DNA from: Vanilla planifolia | Taxonomy: Eukaryota > Streptophyta > Magnoliopsida > Asparagales > Orchidaceae | Direction: 5' to 3' | Length of the DNA: 64,000 nt | NCBI GenBank assembly: GCA_023846275.1 | Contig: JAIUJO010000141.1 | Coordinates: 454,001-518,000 of the forward strand | Shown: positions 53,837-64,000 of the stretch, one piece after another | Layout: each line of letters begins with the position of its first letter | How positions within the stretch are numbered: position 1 is the first letter of the stretch | The notes under the pieces: model-generated | Databases searched by the model: none | The model's input: only the letters and a program-made list of their open reading frames with translations | What the model was told of the DNA's origin: nothing | Translations under genes and position numbers: made by a program

Positions 53837-54249
53837 GATGTTATTCTCAAACTTCTTAGTATCATAGAATATAACTATACCATATTGTTTATCTCAATTG
53901 CTTAAATTTTTTCTTTGATTTGGTTATATTACTTTATAAGACTAAAATGCTTCCCATATGACCTTTACATAACTTTGATTTAATAAAATTACATTGCTTG
54001 AACTTATATCATTTAAATCTCAATATATATCTGCTCCATATTAAACAAAGAATATATTATTTTTATAGTTATTTACTTTTGTAAATAGTAGTAATTCTTA
54101 ATAAGTCTAATGGAGACAAAAGAAACATCATTGTACTAATTTTGAAGTGGTATAAAAATTAAAGAATCATACATTTTAAATATTTTATTTTTTAGGATTT
54201 CTCCAATAATTACTACACATTTAAAGATATGCCTAATTTAATGGGAGAG
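53837..54249 (+). repeat. Exemplar monomer (413 bp, forward)
   Basis: A complete unit from one K1 (gatgttattctcaaacttc) to the next (gatcttacattcgatcctc at 54250). In order: K1; an X motif (gtttatctcaattgctt near 53888); Y motif ctttgatttggttatattac at 53913-53932; K3 (catatgacctttacataac); the second Y motif ctttgatttaataaaattac at 53973-53992, exactly 60 bp after the first; the second X motif (cttatatcatttaaatctc near 54002); the AT spacer; a K2 variant (ctaatggagacaaaagaaac); and the segment leading to cctaatttaatgggagagg. It shows the internal X-Y-Y-X arrangement clearly. Confidence 0.8.
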
Positions 54250-56147
54250 GATCTTACATTCGATCCTCTTAGTATCTAGAAATGAATTAATGTTCATACA
54301 ATTTATCTCAAATTTGAAATTTTTTCTTTCACTTTCTTATATTGCTACTTACGTTTAAATCTATTCATATGTGATCTTCACAATACTTTAATTTTGTGTT
54401 ATTATATTGTTCAATTTATCTCATTTCAGTATTAAAATAGTTTATGTATTGCATAACAATAATAATCGAGGTCCTATAGACACAAAAGAAATGTCATTTG
54501 ATCCATCTCAATGAGTCCCACCTAAAAAAATATTTACATTTTTATTTCTAACTATTTTAATTTATAATGTTTTGGAACTTTATTAGACATTTCTTATGGC
54601 TATTTGATTAATCTTTTAATGCAACTTTCTTGCACAATTTATCTCATTTCATGAAATATTTTGCTTTTATTTTATTTTGTTGATATGTAACTCAAAATCT
54701 CCTTTCTTATGGCTATTTTGTCTCTTTTCTTATGTTATACTAAATGGTAAAATTTATCTCATTTTCGATTTAATATATATTAACTAAATACGAAGATAAT
54801 TTATTACTATATATGGTAATTTAATTTTGTATTTTTTAGAAATTCTGACTAATGCCTAATAGAGAGAAAACAAACAAACATTGGACTCATAATCATTGAC
54901 TCTTTCTACTTAAATATTCTTTACTTTATTTTCAAATATTTTTTTCGTAAGTTTTTGCATGTTTTATAAGAAACTTTTATTCATAACTAATTTTTTGATC
55001 ATGGATATATAACTTCTTTGTATCATTTATGCCATTAACTCAAATGATTTGCTTTCATTTGGTGGCACTATTATGTAACTATAAATCACATCTCATGTGC
55101 CATTACATAACTTTTATTTTGAATTGTTGTATTACATCAATTTATCTCATTTTGAGTTCCCAAATGATATAACTTTAAATGAGGTGAAATATAGTGAAAC
55201 AAGAATTGTTACACTTGTATTAATGTGCTCTCTCTAATTAAATTTTCCTTTGTTAAATTTTTTATATTTTATATTGTATGATTTAAGCTTGCTTTATGAG
55301 AAATTTTTATTCATACTAGATTTGATGATCAAGGATGTTACTCAATCTACTTATATAATTAAATGCAACTTCATATTAAATTTATATGTTCCTCAATTTT
55401 GTCTTGATTTAGTTATATTGCTATGTATTGAAGATGTTCAATCATGTGAACTTTACATTATTTTTATTTAGTTATATTGCATTGCATTAATTTATTCTCA
55501 ACTATAATATGTATTTTCTAAATATTAAAATAATACAATATTACTATTTATGTAAATTTACTTTGATAAGTCATTGTAATTTCAAAGGAGGTTTGATCAC
55601 GATGTGATAAACATCATTGGTGTCATCTCTTCATGATCTATCAATTTAAATTATTTTTGTATATTTAAGAAAACTACTTTTATTAGTTTTGGAGTGCTTT
55701 TGCGAGGATTTTTGACTCTCATATTTCATGATGATGTTACATTTGAACTTCGTAGTATCATGGAATGTAACATTCTCTTAAACTTTATCTCATTATAATT
55801 TTTTTTTCATTTTGTTGTGTTGCAATGAGAGTATGATTCCTCTCTTATGTGACATTTATAATTCACTTATTTTACTATTTTCCATTCCTTAAATTCATAT
55901 AATTTGAGCATTGTTGCATATATTTAATACTAAAAAAATAATTTATTTTTAGTTCTTCATCTTTACTTTTCTTATTGATAATATTTCAAAATGCGACTAA
56001 ATGGACCTAAAACTTTGATTCAACTTAATGAATGTTATAAAAATAAATATTTGTTTTTTAAATAAGTAAATGTTTTATGTTTTATCATTTTCACAAACTT
56101 TTTGGGTCATTTTAGTTCATACATAATTTTATGATTAAGGGTATTGC

Positions 56148-56292
56148 TTTACATCTCCTTGTTAGATGGAGATGAAACAAAAATCATCAGATTCTTTTCA
56201 ATAAAGATCATCAAAACAAACCTTTACATTTATATTTTTATTTTTTTTTGTTTTTATCATTTTTTTCCATACATAATTTAATGATATAGGAT
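56148..56292 (+). repeat. Truncated satellite monomer (about 145 bp)
   Basis: Two K1 boxes (ggtattgctttacatctcc near 56148 and ggatatttctttacatgtc near 56293) are only about 145 bp apart. After acatctccttgtt near 56163 the unit jumps to agatggagatgaaacaaaaa, part of K2. K3, both Y motifs and the AT dyad are deleted, about 260 bp. Confidence 0.65.
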
Positions 56293-58944
56293 ATTTCTTT
56301 ACATGTCTTAATTCATTTATAATGCAAATTTCCAATACAATTTTTATCATTTCTTTTATTTGGCTATCTTACTTTGAAACCATAGTTCCAAAGTTGTGTG
56401 ACACTTTCATCACTTTGATTTTTCTATGTTGTATCATATAAATTTATTACATTATTATTTTAATGTTAATTTACTTAATATCAAAATGATAAATTAATAT
56501 TTTTATATTTATATATTTTTATAATTCATGGTAGTTTTGAAAGATATTTGCTAAAGAAGAAACAAATGTCGTTGAACTCATCTTTCATGCTTTGTCAAAC
56601 TAAATATTTATTTTTAATTTTTTTTTTTCAAACATTGTTTTCTCATTTTATGAGACAATGGGTTTTGAAATAAATTTAACAATTAAGGCTCTTACTCTAA
56701 ATCTCCATATTATCCTCAAATGTAACTTACCTATAGAACTTTTCTTATTTGTAAAAATTTTTCCTTTTATAGGTAACTGTATTACTTGACTCTAAATCAC
56801 TTGTTATCTGACGTTTTCATTTCTTTGATTTTGTGGTATCCTATTGTTTGAATTTATCTTATAGCTCATATTAAAAGAATATTATTTTTTATATATGACT
56901 ATCTACAGTGGTACATCACGATAACGTCAAATGTAGTTTGTGCAAAGTGAAATAAATATTATTGGACTTATCTCAATAAGCTCTATGCAAATAAAGTATA
57001 CCTTTAAATTTCAAGAAAACATATTCTCAAATATTTTAGTGTATTTTATAAGATTTTTTTATTCATACCTTGTTTAACAATCATTGATGTCATAGCCAGT
57101 CTCCTTATTATATTCTAATTTGACTATCTCATATAATTTATCAAATATGTTCAAATTTTTTTTTATAAATTTTTTATATTTCTATTTAACTATAAATGTT
57201 ATATAATATTAACCATACATCACATTGATTGGGTTATAGTATATTGTTTCAATTTTTCACTTTTCAACTTCAATATATAAATATTTAAAATTATTACAAT
57301 AATTTTTTCTCATTTATGCCTATTTATATTTTCCAATTATAGTAATTATGTATCATTGCACTCATCTCAATGAGCTTGATATCTTTAAATAGTCATTTTA
57401 ATATTTTTAAATATTTTATTTTAAAAACCATTGGGATGATTTATGATTCATTTTGAATCATATATGATTTTATGATCAAAGATGTTACACTCATTATTCA
57501 TCATATCATAAAATATAATTGTTTGGTATTCAATCTTATTTTCTTAAATAATTCCTCTTTATTTTCTTATATTAGAATACAATTATAATTCTCCGCTTGC
57601 ATGCCTTTGTAATGCTTGGATCTTGTTATTTTAAATTTCTTCAAATCGTCTCCATTTTGTGAAATCATTTTTTTACTAAAAAAATCATAATTTGGTAATA
57701 TTTATCCATATTTTTTCTTTTGGATAGTAGTAATTCCAAATGAGGTTGAATAGATATGAAATAAACATGGTTGGTGTTGTCTCAAGAATCTCTAACAAAT
57801 TAAATATTACTATCTTCACTTTTGGTTTGGGAGGCTTTATGATGAATTTTAATTCCCATCTAATTTGATAATTGAGTATGACACCATTGATCTTTTCAAT
57901 ATCTTAAAATATAACTTTCTTGTAAAATTATCTCATTTTTTAAATATTTCACTTGATTGAATTATATTTCCATGAAACTCTAATTTTCCTCTTGTACGAC
58001 TATCATAGAGCTTTGATTTTTTTATAATATAATGCTTTGAGTTTACTCTATCAACTTTATAAGTCTGGTACTATTAAAAATAATTTATTATAATTTTTTC
58101 TTAATTTTTGATAATTCATATTAATTAAAAATCTTTTGTAATCGATGAAAATAATATTTTGTTTTGTCTTAATAAGCCCTAATTATTGAAAATATCTTTT
58201 TAGTTTTTTAAATAATTTAATATGTATAAGTTTTGGCATGATTTATATGGAATTTTTATTTATAATTTTTATTTTCTTTCATCAAATCTTTCACTTTTAT
58301 TTTGTTATGTTACATTTTCCAAATTTTGTTATTTTGAGCTTTAATATGTTTCTAGTAAATGTTACATTAATCATTTGTTATTGTTTATTTATTTGCATAA
58401 TTTGTAAAATTTCTAAGCAAGATCTTATGAAGGTAAGATAAACATCATTTTACTTGCTTCAACAAATAAAATCAAACTAATTTTTTTTTATATTTTCGAT
58501 TGTTTGATTTTCTAAGATTTTATTATGCCCTACTAGACAATTTTATTTGTTTTTGATTTGATGAGGGGTGTCTTTTCACTCAATCTCCTTAATGTTATGG
58601 AATGCAACTTTCCACCACAATTAATCTCATTACTTCAAATTTTTCACCTTGTTTTGATGATATTATTATGTAACTCTAAATCTATTATTACATTACATTT
58701 ATGTCCAATTGATTTAGTTTTATTATTGTGCCAAAATTTATGATTTTTTTAATATATTAATAAACTAATTGCATATTATTTAAGCTTACTTAATTTTGTA
58801 AATTATAGTAATTGTAAATTAGAGTAAATCAAGCAAAAATAAATATTGTTGCACTCATCCTAATTAGCTATACATAATGAAGTATTAATTTTTATAATTT
58901 CAAATATTTTCTTAAGTGGTTTGACAAGCTTTATTTCATATTTC

Positions 58945-58992
58945 ATCTTCGAATGGAACTTTTTTGTGCAATGTATCTTCGAATGGAACTTT
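58945..58992 (+). repeat. 18-bp direct repeat, period 30 bp
   Basis: atcttcgaatggaacttt appears at 58945-58962, and its first 17-18 bases recur at 58975-58992 after 12 intervening bases. A third partial echo (ggaatggaatttt) follows at 58993-59005. The words are related to the K1 segment tatcttggaatgcaacttt, so this is a recent small tandem duplication inside a K1 box. Confidence 0.85.
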
Positions 58993-60138
58993 GGAATGGA
59001 ATTTTCTCATTCAATTAACCTTACTCTATCCAGCATTAGCTTTTATTTAATTTTACTACAAAAAGTTCTAATTAACCCTATATGTGACCTTTAGTTCCTT
59101 CCAATTGGGTTTTATTTTGTCATATTATGTTACCTAATTAATGCTTTATTGTGCATTTACTATACAATTAAAAATAATGCATTATTGTTTGTGCTTCTTG
59201 ACCTCAACAATTTTTATAAATTTAAAATGTGGTGAGATCCAAACCAAAGAAATTTCATTTGAGTTAATGGGATTTGCTATATGAAATTAAATATTTAATT
59301 ATTTTTATTTTTAAAATATTATACTTTCTTTTTGTATTTTGAATACATTAGATGACTTTTGTTTGTAAAAATTTTGATCAACAATTATTATACATTCAAT
59401 TAACGTAATATATTGTAACACAACTTTCTAATACAATTTATCTCATTTCATAAACTTTTCACATTAGTTTTGTTTATGTAACCCAAAATGTCTAGTAATG
59501 TTGTATTCATACTTTTTTACTTGGTAGTGTTAATTTGCCTTAATTTTTCTTATTTGTGTTCTAAAATATATCTACTTAACATTAAACTAAAAATTGTTAT
59601 AATTTAACCCTAATATTTTTTTATAATTAGCAATAATTTCAAACGAGGAACAATAAAGATGAAATAAACATCATTGGACTCACCTTTATGAGCATTATAT
59701 AACAAAATATTCTTTTTACTATTTTAAAGCATTTTTTCAAGGTTTCTGCTTACTTTACAAATTATTTTGATTGGTATCAAATATAATGATTAATAATCGT
59801 ATTCTCATTCTCCATAGTAAGTTGGAATGCAACTTTCTTATAGCATTTTCTCATTTCTTGATATTTTTCTCTTTGTTTTTTCTTTAATTTCTATGAAAAT
59901 GTTGCTCGTTTCTTATGTAACTCTCACATGTTTTTATTTTGTTATCTTAGAAAACTTTAATTTATCTCATTAAAATTTCATTTTATATATACTTAATTTT
60001 AAAATAATAATTTATTATTATTGATGTTTAATTTTTTTGTAATATGTAGTATTTCCAACATAAATTAATGGGGATGAAACAAAAGTCATTGGAGTCATGT
60101 TGATTAATTAATAAAACTATGTATTCATTTTACTATTT

Positions 60139-63100
60139 GGTAATAATCAAAAAGTAACATAAGGCTTGCTAAAGCATTAAAAAATATAAAATAATTAAAT
60201 GAATATTTAATTAGATAAATCTAATTTAGTTTACTCCAATGACATTTGTTTATTATCCATTAGGCCTCATCTAGAATTAAAACAAATTACAAAAGAAAAT
60301 AAGCATAAATAAAAAATAATTTATTTAGTACTAAGTGAATATATAATAATATTGAAATGAGGTTAATTATTTTAATGTAATAGAACAAAATCAAGGCAAT
60401 GTAAATATCACACAAAAGAAGACTCAGAGTTATATGGTAAAATTACAAAAAAAAGAGAGGCTAGAAGTGAGATAAGTTATATGGTATCATAAGGATTTCA
60501 TAAAATAGAACATAAAATATTTCAAAATATAAAATTTATATTTAATTAGATTAAGCTTATCAAGATAAGTTTATTGAGTTTCTTGTTTTGATTGGGCCTC
60601 ATTTGTATATACTAAACTTATCAAAGTGAATAAACTTAAATAATAAAAAATTTAATTTCTAATATTTAAAAATTTAAAAATAAATTTGAAATTAAATAAA
60701 TTTAAGTAATGTTAGTCAACTAAATGTAAGCAATGCAATCGTATCACAGTAGAAGATATAGTATTACGTAGTAACAAAACCAAGTAAAAGTAAAACATTT
60801 GTTAAAATAAAAATTGTATTGGTAAAGTTGCATTCTAATATAAAAAATAGATTACGATTAAATCCCTGACTACCAAATCAAGAAGAAATTAAAATTTCTA
60901 ATAAAATTTGCCAAAACTTTGAAAATAAAATATTTAAAAAAAAATAAATATTTTATTTAATTGAACTAGTTGAGATGAGACTAACAATTATTTAATCTTT
61001 ATCAGACCTTATATAGAATTACTAATAAATGACAAATTAAATAACTGTAAGTATTTATTAAAGATATATTTAGATAAGCTGAGCCAATGTAAGTAACCAA
61101 CTAGATTCAATGTAAAGGTTAAATGTAATGAGATTTAGAGGAACAACATATGATTAAAAAATAAAAAACAATTTAGAAAAATTGAGTTAAATGATATCAC
61201 AAAATATTTTTTAAGATACTAAAGAGAACGAGTATAATGCACATGAAGCACAATTGGTCAAACTTTAAATATCTCAAAAACTATGACAACAATAGAAATA
61301 ACATAAAAAATATCTAAATGAATATTTGTTTTGCTAAAGCTCATTAAGATGATTTCAGAGATGTATGTTTCATCCACATCTAACCTCGTTTAGAATTATT
61401 ACTAGCTTCCTTTTTAAAGAAATATTAATAAAAATAAATAATTATTCTAATATTAGGTACATATATTAAAGATTAAATGAGTTATATTGAAACAATATAT
61501 TTTTGCCAAATTAAGACAATGTAAACAACACATGACAAGAGATTTATAATTACATAGTAATGTAACAAATTCAAATGGAATAGTTTGAAGAAAATTAGAT
61601 AAATGTTACTTTGAAGTTGTATTCCAATATAATAATTGATCAAGAGTAAGATCAATGATAAACAAGAAAGAAAAAACAAAAAGAATTGTTATATGTGCCA
61701 AATCGATAAAATATTAATATTTGGAAATATAAAAAAGGAATATTTAATAGAATGGAGTTTGTCAAGGTGAACCCGATGACATCAATTTTTTCTTCATTAG
61801 AGGTTGTTTTGATTTACCACAAATAGAAAAACTAAATAAGAAAAAATAAGTATAAATTATAATTTTAATTTTAATAAAATTTTTACTAAAATATAAATGA
61901 GATAAATTGATGAAATGTAGTATATCAATATCATGTCAATGTAAAACTCATGGTAAAAATTTTGAGTTAACAATAATACAACCAGATTAAAATGAAAAAT
62001 AATAATAAAAAATAAGCTATACAACAAACGATTAATTGCTTAAAACAAAGGAGATCGAGTGTAAAATACTTAATCATGAATTCATGTATGAATTGAAATG
62101 ACTTGGAAACTTTGCCAAAATCCTAAAAAAATAAATAAAATAGTAAATAACAAAAAAATAAATTAATATTTTGATGTAGCTAGAAGTTTAATGATTATTG
62201 TTTTGTCTCAATAAGGCCTTAGTTAGAATTTTTACAAATAACCAAAGTAAATAAGCATAAATAATAATAAAATTTTATTTTAATATTAAGAAGGTATATA
62301 TTAATTAAAAAATGAGATAAATTGATGTAATGTAATACATTCAAATCAATACAATATGATGACCTCAAGCGAGATAAATTGTACAACAAAATAAAACAAA
62401 AAGATTTGAATAAATGAGATAAATTTTATAAACAAATTTTATTCAATTAAATTAGAGGGATCGAGTGTAAAATCCTATATTTTCAAATTATATACAAATG
62501 GAAATGACTGATAATTCATGGGAAAACCTAAGAAGATAAAAAATCAAAGGAGGTAAAAATGAATATTTAATTAGATAAAACTCGATGAGATAAGTCTAAT
62601 GATATTTGTTTTTTCTTATTTTGACTTTCTTTGAAATAACCATAAATTATTTTTTTGATGTCATATATGATAAAAGTATTAGTTTAATATTATGTAAATA
62701 TATAACAAAAGTAAAATAAAATAAATTGAAGTAATATAATATAACTGATTCAAAGAAGCAAATTTCATGAAAATGAGATATGCTGTTGGAAGTTGTTCCG
62801 TTACAAGATGCTAAGGAGAACATGCTTAAATTTCATTCATATCACATTTCAAATATTATTTAAAATGTGCTAACCATAAAAAATAATCAACAAATTTTAA
62901 AAATTATTATTTAATATAGCAAAGCTTATTAAGATGTATTCAATGATGTTTGTACAATCTTGATTTGACTTTGTTAAAGGTCACTAGTAATAACCAACGA
63001 AAAGAATCACGAATAATAAGTAATATGTTAATATTATGTAAATATCTTAACAACTTTAACTAGATAAACTGAAGTAATGTAGTTAAAAAAAGCCTAAGTG

Positions 63101-64000
63101 ATCTAAAAGGAACATTAAATGAGATTTTTAGTTACATAAAAACATAACAAAATCGAAGAAAATTTTGAAAAAATGGTTTAAATTATACGACAAAGTTAAT
63201 TTCAAAGATACAAAAAAAATTGAGGATAACATTTAAGATCGTCAATCATGTATGAATCGAAATGGCTTTTATAGATAGAAAAAATTTTAAACTTTTTTTA
63301 ATACATTTATAAATGAATATTTAATCAGTTCTATCTTGTTGTCATGAGTGCATAAATGCTTATTTTCTTTTCTATTGCACCTCGCTTGGAATTACTACAA
63401 ATTACCCAAATAAATATGTACAAAAAAATAATGATATGGTGTAGAAATGAATTAAAGCAAAAATTATATAAATGAAAGAAATGAGATATAACAAAATCGA
63501 AGTAATCTATGGATTATGTGAGATGACGTTGTTTCACAAAATATTGTAATAAGAAAATAGAAAATTTGAACAAATGAGGTACACATGTAAGTTAATTTTC
63601 AAGTAGAAAAAATATTAAGTGTAATATCCTTAGTCATCAAATCCTGCATAAATCAAAATGGCTTATCAGGCTTAATAAAATAATGGGGAATAAAATATTT
63701 AGAGACTTAGAAATTAACACTAATTTAAATATTCTTCCTCAAAAAAATTGTGATGGTAAGTTTTTGGCTCGATCAGTTATAACTTTGAAATTACTACATT
63801 TTACTAAAGTAAATAAGCATAAATAACAAAATGTAATAGTTTTAACTGTAAAAAAATTTATATTAAAGCTAAAAGGAGTTAGATTGAATCAATGCAATAT
63901 TGCCAAATGAAACAAAAAATATCAATAAATAAAGTATATTGTATGGTAATGTTACGTTGCAATAGACTTAGGAGACTTAGCATGACATTGTCAATTGTCT
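60139..64000 (-). repeat. Satellite block F, about 410-bp monomers, reverse
   Basis: From about 60145 (taatcaaaaagtaacataag then gcttgctaaagcatt, the reverse of the atgctttatgaga segment) the monomer is reversed to the end of the window. Reversed K1 boxes lie near 60860, 61240, 61650, 62063, 62473, 62825, 63235, 63625 and 63985, spaced about 350-415 bp. Clear examples are agatcgagtgtaaaatactt near 62051 and gatcgagtgtaaaatcctat near 62459. The array continues past the right edge of the window. No gene is seen. Confidence 0.85.

Larger units (their letters stand above)
47136..60138 (+). repeat. Satellite block E, about 410-bp monomers, forward
   Basis: About 13 kb of forward monomers. K1 boxes lie near 47675, 48088, 48492, 49318, 49738, 50433, 51340, 51750, 52175, 52602, 53002, 53417, 53837, 54250, 55338, 55738, 56148, 56293, 56695, 57085, 57487, 57890, 58570, 59395 and 59800. 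The regular run from 51340 to 54250 has intervals of 400-430 bp. Conserved words include aaggatattacactgcatcc near 52172, gagaatgttacagtcgattt near 53000 and tcaatgatgttacacttta near 48083. Units near 50100-50430, 54300-55000, 56148-56293, 58260-58570 and 58570-59395 are shortened or extended. No gene is seen; stop-free runs of 60-80 codons are low-complexity. Confidence 0.87.

Noticed and set aside
1..64000. CRISPR-like regular repetition
   Set aside because: The period is about 410 bp, copies are diverged along their whole length, and there is no short identical repeat with unique spacers or any cas gene.
1..64000. Organellar DNA or an AT-rich bacterial or protist genome
   Set aside because: No organelle genes, tRNA or rRNA and no dense coding; a plant-type copia element and satellite structure fit nuclear heterochromatin better.
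1..64000. Telomere repeats, CENP-B-box-like motif, tRNA or rRNA genes
   Set aside because: None was recognised by eye in either strand; absence of a CENP-B-like box does not argue against centromeric location in plants.

Overview
This 64 kb window is very AT-rich, contains no intact gene, and looks like constitutive heterochromatin of a plant nuclear genome. The plant call rests on one decayed LTR retrotransposon of the Ty1/copia superfamily, with Gag, protease, integrase, reverse transcriptase and RNase H relics resembling the plant SIRE/Maximus lineage. I cannot name the species.

Almost everything else (about 58 kb) is one old, strongly diverged tandem repeat. Its monomer is about 410-420 bp; spacings counted between the same landmark in neighbouring copies are 410, 410, 413, 418 and 423 bp. 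I call the forward form the T-rich strand. It starts with box K1 (gatgttacactcaatctcc, then ttagtatcttggaatgcaac) and continues with box K3 (aactctaaatctcctc, catgtgacctttacatcac). Next come an AT-only spacer with a dyad (aataataatttattatt) ending in tgcttattta, and box K2 (gaggtccaatcgagatgaaa, cattggactcatctc, gatgagctctatcc). It closes with an AT-rich stretch, ttttggcatgctttatgaga, and tttgatgatcaagga leading into the next K1. Some 140 copies, many truncated, are estimated from the spacing.

The array is cut into blocks of opposite orientation: forward 1-8190, reverse 8191-32525, forward 32526-37262, reverse 42091-47096, forward 47136-60138, reverse 60139-64000. The third switch carries the retrotransposon (about 37263-42090, minus strand). 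That element keeps a probable 3' LTR and polypurine tract but is cut off inside gag, so its 5' LTR is missing. Its reading frames are broken by stops and frameshifts, and the core of the reverse transcriptase is deleted.

Two further pieces are foreign to the satellite: a near-perfect 27-bp inverted repeat at 28857-28931 and an unclassified island of about 555 bp at 43735-44290. No tRNA, rRNA, telomeric repeat, CRISPR array or functional coding sequence was recognised. Block limits are read by eye and are good to about 10-40 bp. No alignment or database search was run.
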